Origin: Ramlibacter monticola
GTDB taxonomy: Bacteria > Pseudomonadota > Gammaproteobacteria > Burkholderiales > Burkholderiaceae_C
Direction: 5' to 3'
Assembly: GCF_016722785.1 (NCBI RefSeq)
Contig: NZ_JAEQNE010000007.1
Span: 124,001 to 188,000, forward strand
Length of the DNA stretch: 64,000 nt
Every line of letters starts with the position of its first letter. Within the stretch, counting starts at the first letter, position 1. This document shows, piece after piece, positions 18,442 through 26,694 of this stretch. The notes beneath the pieces are model-generated. The model ran no database searches. It was not told where the DNA came from and saw only the letters and a program-made list of their open reading frames with translations. The translations under genes and the position numbers were made by a program.

Positions 18442-19341
18442 TCACCGCCGCGACGACACCACGATTCCCGCGACGATCAGGACGAACGCCAGGGCGTGGA
18501 ACAGGCGCGGCGGCTCGCCCAGGAAGGCCGCCGAGAACAGCGCCGCGAACAGCGGCGTGAGGTTCGAGAAGAAGGCGGCGATCGTGGGCCCGACGCGCTG
18601 CACGCCCAGGCCCCAGCTGCGGTAGGCGAGGATCGCGGGGCCCACCGCCACGTAGGCCAGCGCCGCCGCGAGCGGCCAGCCCCACTGGATCGGCGGCGCG
18701 CCCAGGAGCGTTTCGCTGGCGGCGAACAGCGCCGACCACGCGACCCCGGGCACCATCTGCGCGACCAGGATGCCTGCCCAGTGGGAACGCACCTCCGGCG
18801 GGTCCCCGGGCCGGGTGAGCAGCCAGCTGTAGAGCGCCCACGCGGCGGTGGCCAGCAGCATGAAGAGGTCGCCCGCCACGAAGTGCACGTGGGCGAGCTG
18901 CGCCGCGTCGCCGCGGCACAGCACGACCAGCACGCCGGCGATCGAGAGCGCCGCGCCCGTCATCTGCCGGCCGGTGATGCGCTGGCCGAAGAACAGCGCC
19001 CCCACGGCCAGCATGAAGAACGGGATGCTGGCCGCGACCAGCGTCACGTTGATCGGCGTCGAGGTCTTCACCGCCTGGTACTGCAGCGCGTTGTAGCAGC
19101 CGATGCCGAGCAGGCCCAGCACCGCGTAGCGGCGCATGCGCGGCCAGATCGGGCTGCTGGCGCGCAGCAGCCGCCAGCCGAAGGGCAGCAGCAGAAGGAA
19201 GGCGATGGCCCAGCGCAGGAAGTTGAGCGTGAGCGGCGGCACCAGGGGCGTCACCATCCGCCCCACCACGGCGTTGCCCGCCCACAGCATGGGCGGGAGG
19301 GTGAGCAGCAGGGCGGTCGAAAGGGTGAGGCGCGGCGGCAT
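18442..19341 (-). CDS. EamA/DMT-family transporter
   Basis: A 299-residue membrane protein with about ten hydrophobic segments arranged as two EamA repeats, typical of drug/metabolite exporters (RhaT/YdcZ type). The conserved end of the first repeat (TPINVTLVAASIPFFMLAVG) and of the second (GPTIAAFFSNLTPLFAAL) are visible. The substrate cannot be told. The start at 19341 (MPPRLTLSTALLL) gives a normal first membrane segment; the upstream 34 codons are probably non-coding. Confidence 0.88.
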   Translation of the reverse strand: MPPRLTLSTALLLTLPPMLWAGNAVVGRMVTPLVPPLTLNFLRWAIAFLLLLPFGWRLLRASSPIWPRMRRYAVLGLLGIGCYNALQYQAVKTSTPINVTLVAASIPFFMLAVGALFFGQRITGRQMTGAALSIAGVLVVLCRGDAAQLAHVHFVAGDLFMLLATAAWALYSWLLTRPGDPPEVRSHWAGILVAQMVPGVAWSALFAASETLLGAPPIQWGWPLAAALAYVAVGPAILAYRSWGLGVQRVGPTIAAFFSNLTPLFAALFSAAFLGEPPRLFHALAFVLIVAGIVVSSRR

Positions 19342-19454
19342 GGGGCGAGGCCGCGACTTTACGCCGGAGGCCTGCGCGCGCGCTGAGGCGGCGCTGACGG
19401 ATTCGTGGCACCATGCGCGGCATTCGAATCCAGGCAAGCACAAGGAGACACGCC

Positions 19455-20438
19455 ATGGTCAAGGCAGTCCGCATCCGCCAGAACGGCGGCCCCGAGCAGA
19501 TGGAACTGGTCGACGTCGAGGTGGGCCAGCCCGCGGCGGGCGAGATCCGCATCCGCCACAAGGCGGTCGGCCTCAACTTCATCGACGTCTACCAGCGCTC
19601 GGGCCTCTACCAGCTGCCCATGCCGCTCACGCTGGGCATGGAAGCGTCGGGCATCGTCGAGGCGGTGGGCGAGGGCGTGACGCACCTGAAGGCCGGCGAC
19701 CGCGCGGCCTACGCCAGCCATCCGCCCGGCTCCTATTCGGAAGAGCGCGTGATGCCGGCGAAGACCGTGGTCAAGCTGCCCGATGCCATCAGCTTCGAGA
19801 CCGGCGCGGCCATGATGCTCAAGGGCCTCACCGCGCAGTACCTGCTGAAGCGCACGCAGCCGCAGGGAGGCCTGAAGGAAGGCGACTTCGTGCTGTTCCA
19901 TGCCGCTGCCGGCGGCGTCGGCCTGATCGCCGTGCAGTGGGCCAAGGCCATGGGCCTGCGCCTGATCGGCACGGCGGGCAGCGACGAGAAGTGCGCGCTG
20001 GCGAAGTCGCTCGGCGCCGAGTTCATGATCAACTACGGCAAGGAAGACTTCCTTGCCCGGGTCAAGGAGATCACCGGCGGCAAGGGCGTGAAGGTGGTCT
20101 ACGACTCGGTCGGCAAGGACACCTGGGACAAGTCGCTCGACTGCCTGCGGCCCTTCGGCCTGATGGCGAGCTTCGGCAACGCCTCCGGCCCGGTGCCGCC
20201 GTTCGCGCCCGGCATCCTCGGGAACAAGGGTTCCCTGTACGTCACGCGCCAGACGCTGTTCACGCACATCGCCACGCGCGAGTCCACGCAGGAGATGGCG
20301 GACGACCTGTTCGCGGCCGTGACCGGCGGCAAGGTGCAGATCCGCATCGACCAGCGCTTCCCGCTGGCGCAGGTGCGGGAGGCGCACCAGGCCCTGGAGG
20401 CGCGCAAGACCACCGGCTGCACGATCCTCACCGTCTGA
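19455..20438 (+). CDS. NADPH:quinone oxidoreductase (zeta-crystallin-like MDR)
   Basis: A 327-residue medium-chain dehydrogenase/reductase without structural zinc. The GroES-like half has GLNFIDVYQRSGLY and LGMEASGIVE; the Rossmann half has LFHAAAGGVGLIAVQWAKAMG. This is the QorA pattern: NADPH-dependent one-electron quinone reduction in the cytosol. A clear Shine-Dalgarno (AAGGAG) fixes the ATG at 19455. The NUDIX gene begins 4 bp after the stop. Confidence 0.93.
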   Translation: MVKAVRIRQNGGPEQMELVDVEVGQPAAGEIRIRHKAVGLNFIDVYQRSGLYQLPMPLTLGMEASGIVEAVGEGVTHLKAGDRAAYASHPPGSYSEERVMPAKTVVKLPDAISFETGAAMMLKGLTAQYLLKRTQPQGGLKEGDFVLFHAAAGGVGLIAVQWAKAMGLRLIGTAGSDEKCALAKSLGAEFMINYGKEDFLARVKEITGGKGVKVVYDSVGKDTWDKSLDCLRPFGLMASFGNASGPVPPFAPGILGNKGSLYVTRQTLFTHIATRESTQEMADDLFAAVTGGKVQIRIDQRFPLAQVREAHQALEARKTTGCTILTV

Positions 20439-20442
20439 CGCG

Positions 20443-21234
20443 GTGGGCGCGCTGCGGCTCGGCGCGGCATGGCGCGCGCACCTGCGCGACGCGGCCGACT
20501 GCGTGCCGCGGCACGCGCGCGTGCCGCTCGCCTGGCGCGGCCAGCGCATCGGCTCGGTCGAGCCGGACCTGTTCCTGCGCGCCGGGCTGGAGGGCGACCC
20601 CTTGCTGGTGTCCCGGGGCGGCGCCTGGGAGATCCCGGGCGAGCTGACGCCTTCGCTCGCGCAGATCGCGTTCGTGCTGCGCGACAAGGGGCTGGCCCAC
20701 ACCTGGCGCGACGAGCAGATCGCGGTGCGCAACGAGGCGGGCGCGCTGCTGGGCACCGTCGAGCGCGCCCTGGTGCGCCCGCTGGGCATCGCCACCCACG
20801 CCGTGCACCTCGTCGCGACGGACCCGCGGGGCGGCCACTGGGTGCAGCAACGGGCCTTCGACAAGCCGACCGATCCGGGACTGTGGGACACGCTGGTGGG
20901 CGGCCTCGTGCCCGCGAGCGATTCGCAGGACGAGGCGCTCGCGCGCGAGACCTGGGAGGAGGCGGGGCTGCGGCTGGCGCAGGTGCAGGGCTTGCGCCAT
21001 GGCGGGCGGCTGCTGACGCGGCGGCCCTTCCGCGAGCTGGCGCACGGCTATGTCGTCGAGTTCATCGACTGGTATGCGTGCACGCTGCCGGCCGGGGTGG
21101 AGCCTGCCAACCAGGATGGCGAGGTGGCGGATTTCCGGTGCATGGCGCCGGCCGAAGTGGAGTCCCTGCTGGAAGGCGAGGGCTTCACGATCGACGCTTC
21201 GCTGGTGATGGTGGCGGCGTTCGGGGATCCTTAG
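20443..21234 (+). CDS. NUDIX hydrolase with N-terminal DUF4743-like domain
   Basis: A 263-residue protein. Residues about 1-115 resemble the DUF4743 domain found before NUDIX domains in thiamine-pyrophosphokinase-related proteins; the NUDIX box lies around 152-174 (GGLVPASDSQDEALARETWE, then EAGL). It probably cleaves a nucleoside-diphosphate-linked compound, substrate unknown. The start is GTG, 4 bp after the quinone oxidoreductase stop, implying co-translation. The last 50 bp overlap the convergent dehydrogenase gene. Confidence 0.85.
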   Translation: MGALRLGAAWRAHLRDAADCVPRHARVPLAWRGQRIGSVEPDLFLRAGLEGDPLLVSRGGAWEIPGELTPSLAQIAFVLRDKGLAHTWRDEQIAVRNEAGALLGTVERALVRPLGIATHAVHLVATDPRGGHWVQQRAFDKPTDPGLWDTLVGGLVPASDSQDEALARETWEEAGLRLAQVQGLRHGGRLLTRRPFRELAHGYVVEFIDWYACTLPAGVEPANQDGEVADFRCMAPAEVESLLEGEGFTIDASLVMVAAFGDP

Positions 21235-22123
21235 CCGGCGCGCCGCCCACCAGCTGTTCGAGCACGGCATACACCGCCGCCGTATCGGCATCGCCATGCC
21301 CCAGCGCCATCGCGGCGTTGTAGATCGGCATGCAGGCGGCGAACAGGGGCGCGGGCGTGTCGGTGGCCTGCAGCTGCTCGTTGATCAGCCGCATGTCCTT
21401 CTGCCAGGTCGCCACCTTCATGGTGGCCTTGTCCCAGCCGCGGTCCACCATCACCGGGCCGCGGACCTGGAACATGCGCGAGCCGCCGGCGCCATCGGCC
21501 ACCACCCGGACGATCTGCGCCGGGTCGAGCCCCGCGCGCGCTCCCATCAGGATCGCCTCGGCGGTGGACACGTTGTGGATCGCCACCAGCAGGTTGGCCA
21601 CCAGCTTCATGCGCATGCCGTTGCCGAATTCGCCGACGTCGTAGCGCACGCGCGCGAAGCCCTCGAACACGGGCGAGAAGGCCTCGATCGCCGCGGCGTC
21701 GCCGCTCGCATAGACGGCGAGGTCGCGGTTCACGGCCTGCGCGCCGGTGCCGGAAAGGGGGCAGTCCAGCAGGGTGATGCCGTGGCCCGCGAGACGCTCG
21801 TGCGCGCGCCGCTTGGCCGCCTCGGGCAGCGTGCTGGTCTCGGCCACCAGCAGGCCGCGCACGCCGGCGTCGACCAGTTCGTCCACCACGACGTCCAGCG
21901 CGGCTTCGCTGGGCAGCGACAGGACGATGAAGCGGGCCTCGCGCGCGACTTCCGTCGCGCTGGTGCAGGCGGTTCCGCCGGCCTCGACCAGCGTGCGCCG
22001 GGCCTTCTCGTCGGGATCGCTGCCATGGACCGCGAAGCCGCCCTGCACCAGGTTGGCCGAGATGGCCGAACCCATGATGCCGAGGCCGACGACGCCGACG
22101 GCGGTGCGCACGCGGACCTTCAC
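21185..22123 (-). CDS. NAD(P)-dependent beta-hydroxyacid dehydrogenase (3-hydroxyisobutyrate dehydrogenase-like)
   Basis: A 312-residue protein with the Rossmann motif VGLGIMGSAISANLVQGGF, the substrate loop CPLSGTGAQAV and the conserved Lys region GNGMRMKLVANLLVA. These enzymes oxidise short beta-hydroxyacids such as 3-hydroxyisobutyrate or tartronate semialdehyde. The GTG start overlaps the TGA of the upstream Bug gene as GTGA, fixing the start and showing co-transcription. The C-terminal PRTPPPSPAKRRS tail extends past the family end and lies in the 50-bp overlap with the NUDIX gene. Confidence 0.88.
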   Translation of the reverse strand: MKVRVRTAVGVVGLGIMGSAISANLVQGGFAVHGSDPDEKARRTLVEAGGTACTSATEVAREARFIVLSLPSEAALDVVVDELVDAGVRGLLVAETSTLPEAAKRRAHERLAGHGITLLDCPLSGTGAQAVNRDLAVYASGDAAAIEAFSPVFEGFARVRYDVGEFGNGMRMKLVANLLVAIHNVSTAEAILMGARAGLDPAQIVRVVADGAGGSRMFQVRGPVMVDRGWDKATMKVATWQKDMRLINEQLQATDTPAPLFAACMPIYNAAMALGHGDADTAAVYAVLEQLVGGAPAKDPRTPPPSPAKRRS

Positions 22124-23103
22124 TCGCCCTTGATGTTGTTGTCCGCCACCAGCTTCGAGTACTTGTTGACCTCGGCGGCGAGGAAGGTGCGGAACTCGTC
22201 CTGCGTGCTGGCCTGCGCTTCGACGCCGAGGTCGGCGAACTTCGCCTTGAGCTCGGGGTCGGCCATGATCTTCACCAGCGCGGCGTGGTAGCTGTCGACG
22301 ACGGCCTTCGGCGTGCCGGCGGGCAGGAACACGCCCCACCAGTTCTCGGCCACGATGCCCGGCAAGCCCGCCTCGGCGAAGGTCGGGATCTCGGGGAACA
22401 TCTTCGAGCGCGTGCCGCTGGTGATGGCGATCGGGCGCAGCCTGCTGGTCTTGATGAACTGCGAGACCGGCAGCGCGTCGGCCACCATCATGTCGATGTG
22501 GCCCGCCAGCAGGTCGTTCACCGCCTGGCCGCCGCCCTTGTAGTTGATGCCGTTCATCTTCACCCTGGCCTGCCGCATGATCAGCTCGCCGCCGAGATGC
22601 GCCATGCTGCCCGGGCCGCTGGTGCCGAAGCTGACCTGGCCGGGCTTCGCCCGCGCGGCGGCGAGGATCTCCTGCAGCGACTTGTACGGCGAGTTCGCCG
22701 GCACCACGAGGATGTTGGCGCCGACGGCCGTGAGCGCCACCGGCACGAAGTCCTTCTCGATGCTGTAGGGCACCTTGCTGATGAGCGGGTTGACCGCCAC
22801 CGGGCCGAGGTTGCCGACCACGAAGGTGTAGCCGTCGGCCGGCTGGCGCGCGGCGTATTCCATGCCGATCGAACCGGCCGCGCCGGGCTTGCTCTCGATC
22901 AACACCGGCTGGCCCCAGAGGTCCTGCAGTTTCTGGCCCATGATGCGGGCCATCAGGTCGGAGCTGCCGCCGGCGGGATAGGTGACCACCAGGTGCACGG
23001 GCTTGTTCGGGAAGCTCTGCGCCTGGGCCGCCAGGGGGGCGAGGCCGGCGCACGCCAGGGCCAGCAGGAATCGATGGGCATCACGGCGGGACGCGGGTCT
23101 CAT
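22120..23103 (-). CDS. Bug/TctC-family periplasmic solute-binding protein
   Basis: A 327-residue exported protein with signal peptide residues about 1-26, cut near AQA/QSF. The mature part carries Bug hallmarks: FPNKPVHLVVTYPAGGSSD, GQKLQDLWGQPVLIESKPGA, and GTSGPGSMAHLGGE. It binds carboxylates for TTT transporters or works in signalling; Burkholderiales have many copies. The start at 23103 places the basic n-region directly before the hydrophobic core. It is translationally coupled to the dehydrogenase gene, so its ligand may be a hydroxyacid (inference). Confidence 0.92.
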   Translation of the reverse strand: MRPASRRDAHRFLLALACAGLAPLAAQAQSFPNKPVHLVVTYPAGGSSDLMARIMGQKLQDLWGQPVLIESKPGAAGSIGMEYAARQPADGYTFVVGNLGPVAVNPLISKVPYSIEKDFVPVALTAVGANILVVPANSPYKSLQEILAAARAKPGQVSFGTSGPGSMAHLGGELIMRQARVKMNGINYKGGGQAVNDLLAGHIDMMVADALPVSQFIKTSRLRPIAITSGTRSKMFPEIPTFAEAGLPGIVAENWWGVFLPAGTPKAVVDSYHAALVKIMADPELKAKFADLGVEAQASTQDEFRTFLAAEVNKYSKLVADNNIKGE

Positions 23104-23167
23104 CGGATCACTCCTTTCGGAATGGCGTGCGACCCGACCGGGGAAAACACGGCGTGGCGCCACGTCG

Positions 23168-23189
23168 CGATCGACTCTAAGATCGATCG
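23168..23189. promoter_or_regulatory. Inverted repeat between divergent genes, possible operator
   Basis: CGATCGA (23168-23174) and TCGATCG (23183-23189) are 7-bp arms around an 8-nt spacer, in the 113-bp gap between the Bug gene (-) and the LVIVD gene (+). A regulator could control both from here. CGATCG is common in GC-rich DNA, so chance is possible. Confidence 0.35.
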
Positions 23190-23216
23190 TTCCACGGTAC
23201 TTGCGTACTTTCCCGC

Positions 23217-24461
23217 ATGCTGCACACCGCTCCGGGCGCCCGCGCCGACCAGACGCTGTCGCTCAACATGAAGCTGCTCGCGCAGCACGAGCTGCAAGGC
23301 CACGGCGGGATCGGCGAGGGCATGGCTCTGCAGCTCACCCGCGACGGCCGGCGCATCCTGTGGCTGGCGCACGAGTCGGCGCCCAAGAACTTCTCCGGCG
23401 TCGACGTGACCGATCCGCGCGCGCCGCGGCTGGTCGTGCAGACCGAACTGCCGCACACGAGGATGCGGTCCAATTCGCTGGACCTGGTGGGCGATCTCCT
23501 GGCGGTGGCGTATCAGACCAGCACGGTGGGGCTCGCGCCCGCGGGTGTGGACCTGTTCGACGTGAGCCGGCCCGAAGAGCCGAAGCTCGTCTCGCACTTC
23601 GACTGCTCCGGGCCGCACTCGCGCGGCGTGCACGCGCTGTGGTTCGTCGACGGCAGGACCATCCACATGGCGTCCGGCGCGCCGGACTTCACCCCGCGCA
23701 ATCCGCTCGACGACCAGTTCTACCGCATCCTCGATGTGTCCGACCCGGCGAAGCCGGTGGAGGCGGGGCGCTGGTGGTATCCCGGCACGCGCGAAGGCGA
23801 CGAGGCGCCGGCGCCGGCGCGGCTGGCGAAGAAGTTCGACATGGGCTTTCGCGCCCACAACACCAACGTGTTCCCCGAGCGGCCGGACCGCGCCTACGTC
23901 GGCTACATCGATGGCGGCGCCTTCGTGCTGGCCATCGCGGATCCCTCGCGGATCCAGGTGGTGTCGCACTGGAATCCCTCGCCGCCCTTCAACGGCTTCA
24001 CGCACACGGTGCTGCCCCTGTTCGAGCGCCAGCTCTGGATCGTGAGCGACGAGTGCGTGCAGGACGACGGCGCCGACTGGCCCAAGCTGGTGTGGGTGGT
24101 CGATGCGCGCAACGAGGCCAACCCGGTGCCGATCGGCACCTTCCCCGCCCCGCCCTACGAAGCGTTCGCGCGCCGTGGCGGCCGCTTCGGCGCCCACAAC
24201 CTGCACGAGAACCTCCCGGGGCCGGCCTCCTTCCGCTCCGACACCCTCATCGTCGGCACCTTCTTCAACGCCGGCGTGCGCGTGTACGACACCAGCAATC
24301 CCTACCGCGTGGAGGAGATCGCGTACTTCGTGCCGGGTGCGCCGCGGCTGTCGCCGGCGGGCGCCGTGCAGCTCAACGACGTGTACGTGGACGAACGCCG
24401 CATCGTGTACACCGTGGACCGCTTCACCGGCGGGCTCTACGTCCTGGAGCTCGACGTCTGA
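23217..24461 (+). CDS. LVIVD-repeat beta-propeller-type protein
   Basis: A 414-residue protein built from repeats of the kind GVDVTDPRAPRLVVQTELP, VDLFDVSRPEEPKLVSHF, YRILDVSDPAKPVEAGRW and VRVYDTSNPYRVEEIAYF, matching the LVIVD repeat. It probably folds as a beta-propeller. No signal peptide is evident, so a cytosolic location is likely. Function unknown. It opens a plus-strand cluster with a CobW GTPase (2 bp after its stop), an amidohydrolase and a flavin reductase, suggesting a shared catabolic role. Confidence 0.8.
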   Translation: MLHTAPGARADQTLSLNMKLLAQHELQGHGGIGEGMALQLTRDGRRILWLAHESAPKNFSGVDVTDPRAPRLVVQTELPHTRMRSNSLDLVGDLLAVAYQTSTVGLAPAGVDLFDVSRPEEPKLVSHFDCSGPHSRGVHALWFVDGRTIHMASGAPDFTPRNPLDDQFYRILDVSDPAKPVEAGRWWYPGTREGDEAPAPARLAKKFDMGFRAHNTNVFPERPDRAYVGYIDGGAFVLAIADPSRIQVVSHWNPSPPFNGFTHTVLPLFERQLWIVSDECVQDDGADWPKLVWVVDARNEANPVPIGTFPAPPYEAFARRGGRFGAHNLHENLPGPASFRSDTLIVGTFFNAGVRVYDTSNPYRVEEIAYFVPGAPRLSPAGAVQLNDVYVDERRIVYTVDRFTGGLYVLELDV

Positions 24462-24463
24462 GC

Positions 24464-25501
24464 ATGCCGGGAAGTTCGCGCGACCCGCTCGCGGGCAAGC
24501 TGCCGGTCACCCTGGTCACCGGCTTCCTGGGCAGCGGCAAGACGACGCTCGTCTCGAAGCTGGTGCGGCACCCGGCGATGAACCGCGTCGCCGTGGTGAT
24601 CAACGAGCTGGGCGAGATCGGCATCGACCACGACCTCGTGGCGATGTCGACCGAGAACATCGCGCTGCTGGCCAACGGCTGCGTCTGCTGTTCGGTACGC
24701 ACCGACCTGCAGGAAACGCTGCGCGACCTGTTCGCGCGCCGGCGCGCCGGCGAGGTCGCCGACTTCGACCGCGTGATCATCGAGACCACGGGCCTGGCCG
24801 ATCCGGCGCCGGTAGTGCAGACGCTGCTGGCGGACGCGCTCGTCTGCGCGCACTTCCGGCTCGACGGGCTGGTGACGCTGGTGGATGCCGTCAACGGCGC
24901 GCAGCAACTCCTCGAGCATGCGGAGCCGGCCAAGCAGATCGCGCTGGCCGACCGCGTGTTCCTCACCAAGAGCGACATCGCGCCGCCCGAAGCGGTGGAG
25001 GAACTGCGCGCCGCGATCGCGCAGATCAACCCCGGCGCCGAGGCGAGGCTGGTCCTGCACGGCGAGGTGGATCCTCAGGCGCTGACGGGCCTCGGCCTTG
25101 CGAGCGCGCGCGCCGGCGAGGCGACGCTGCGCTTCCTCGGCGCGCCGCTGCAAGGCGAGGGCACGGGCGGCGAGAAGCGCCTGGGCCGGCTGCACGACGG
25201 CTCCATCCGCACGCTGGCGCTGCATTTCGACACCCCTTTCACGTGGGACAGCTTCTCCGCTGCGCTGGAACTGCTCACGACGCTGCGCGGGCCGGACCTG
25301 CTGCGCGTGAAGGGCATCGTCAACGTGGAAGGGCAGCCGGTGGTGGTGCAGGGCGTGCAGCACATCTTCCATCCGCCGGTGACGCTGGATCGATGGCCCG
25401 GCGCGGACCGGCGCACGCGCCTCGTGTTCATCACCCGCCGCATTGAGGCGGCGACAATCCGCGACCTGCTCGAGGCCGTTGCCCGGGCCGCCCCGCCTTG
25501 A
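24464..25501 (+). CDS. CobW/COG0523-family GTP-binding metallochaperone
   Basis: A 345-residue G3E GTPase. Walker A is GFLGSGKTT (20-28), the metal motif GCVCC has Cys73, 75 and 76, the Walker B-type segment is ETTGLADPAP, and TKSD supplies base recognition. The C-terminal CobW domain is intact (GIVNVEGQPVVVQGVQHIFH). Members insert Zn, Co or other metals into client enzymes. The next gene encodes a metal-dependent amidohydrolase, a plausible client (inference). The ATG lies 2 bp after the LVIVD stop. Confidence 0.92.
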   Translation: MPGSSRDPLAGKLPVTLVTGFLGSGKTTLVSKLVRHPAMNRVAVVINELGEIGIDHDLVAMSTENIALLANGCVCCSVRTDLQETLRDLFARRRAGEVADFDRVIIETTGLADPAPVVQTLLADALVCAHFRLDGLVTLVDAVNGAQQLLEHAEPAKQIALADRVFLTKSDIAPPEAVEELRAAIAQINPGAEARLVLHGEVDPQALTGLGLASARAGEATLRFLGAPLQGEGTGGEKRLGRLHDGSIRTLALHFDTPFTWDSFSAALELLTTLRGPDLLRVKGIVNVEGQPVVVQGVQHIFHPPVTLDRWPGADRRTRLVFITRRIEAATIRDLLEAVARAAPP

Positions 25502-25523
25502 CCGGCCTTCCAGCGGGGCGGCT

Positions 25524-26690
25524 ATGATCAGCCGAAAGCAAACCCCAGGAGGCGAATTGCTGTATTCGTGCGCACCGGACTGCTCCGATCCCCGGCACGG
25601 CCATGCGGCACCGGCCCGCTCCGCCCACCTGAAGGCTCCCTCCCTGCGCGCCGCCGCCTCCCGCGTCGTGGCGCGCGGCCGCCGCGGCAAGATCCAGGTC
25701 GTTGACCTGCACTGCCACTACCTCAATCCCGAGGTGAACGCGAAGACGGCGCACCTGAACGCCTCGCAGCACGATCCCACGGTGATCTTCGCCAACGAGC
25801 TCACGCGCGAGACCAACGTGCGGCAGATGAAGAGCCGCGCCCCCAAGCTCACCGGGGTGGACGTGCGGCTGAAGGACATGGACCGCATGGGCATCGACGT
25901 GCAGGCGATCTGCCCCGCGCCCTACCACTTCTTCTACTTCACCGAACCGGATTACGGCGCGCAGCTGGCGCGCGAGGTCAACGAAGGGATCGCGAAGGTG
26001 GTCGCCGGCACGCCGGAGCGCTTCGTCGGGCTCGGCTCGGTGCCGCTGCAGGACGCGGAGCTCGCCGTGCGCGAACTCGATCACGCCGTGAAAGAGCTGG
26101 GTCTGCGCGGGGTCGAGATCTGCACCAACGTCAACGGCCGCAACCTCACCGACCCGGAGCTCGGGCTGGAGAAGTTCTTCGCCCGTTGCGAGGAACTGGG
26201 CATCCTGCTGTTCATGCACCCGCTCGGCTACACGCAGGCGGACCGCCTCACGCAGCACTACTTCAACAACGTGATCGGCAACCCGCTCGATTCGACGGTG
26301 GCGGTGTCGCACCTGATCTTCGACGGCGTGATGGCGCGCCACCCGAAGCTGAAGGTGCTGGTGGCGCACGGCGGCGGCTTCGTCGCCCACTACTGGGCCC
26401 GCATGGACCACGCGTGGCGGGCGCGGCCCGACTGCCGCACCGTGATCAAGCGGCCGCCGTCGAAGTACCTGGAGAAGTTCTTCTTCGACACCATCACCCA
26501 CGATCCGCTGCTGCTGAAGCACCTGGTCGAACGGTTCGGGGCCGACCACGTCGTGCTGGGCACGGACTACCCCTACGACATGGGCGAGGAGGATCCGCTG
26601 GGCCTGGTCGCCCAGGTGAAGCGGCTGCCCAAGGCGGAGCGCGACCTGATCGTGGGCGGCAACGCGGCGCGGCTGCTGAAGCTGAAGTGA
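25524..26690 (+). CDS. ACMSD-like amidohydrolase-2 family protein
   Basis: About 388 residues. The catalytic TIM barrel begins at VVDLHCHYLNPE (HxH metal site near 70-75), with LLFMHPLGY, VLVAHGGGFVAHY and the late Asp in LGTDYPYDMGEEDP. This is the family of aminocarboxymuconate semialdehyde decarboxylase and related decarboxylases. The first 65 residues are an unusual Cys/His/Arg-rich leader (SCAPDCSDPRHGH); the true start could be an internal GTG nearer the barrel. The flavin reductase gene follows after 4 bp, suggesting an aromatic or heterocycle degradation pathway. Confidence 0.85.
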   Translation: MISRKQTPGGELLYSCAPDCSDPRHGHAAPARSAHLKAPSLRAAASRVVARGRRGKIQVVDLHCHYLNPEVNAKTAHLNASQHDPTVIFANELTRETNVRQMKSRAPKLTGVDVRLKDMDRMGIDVQAICPAPYHFFYFTEPDYGAQLAREVNEGIAKVVAGTPERFVGLGSVPLQDAELAVRELDHAVKELGLRGVEICTNVNGRNLTDPELGLEKFFARCEELGILLFMHPLGYTQADRLTQHYFNNVIGNPLDSTVAVSHLIFDGVMARHPKLKVLVAHGGGFVAHYWARMDHAWRARPDCRTVIKRPPSKYLEKFFFDTITHDPLLLKHLVERFGADHVVLGTDYPYDMGEEDPLGLVAQVKRLPKAERDLIVGGNAARLLKLK

Positions 26691-26694
26691 CGGC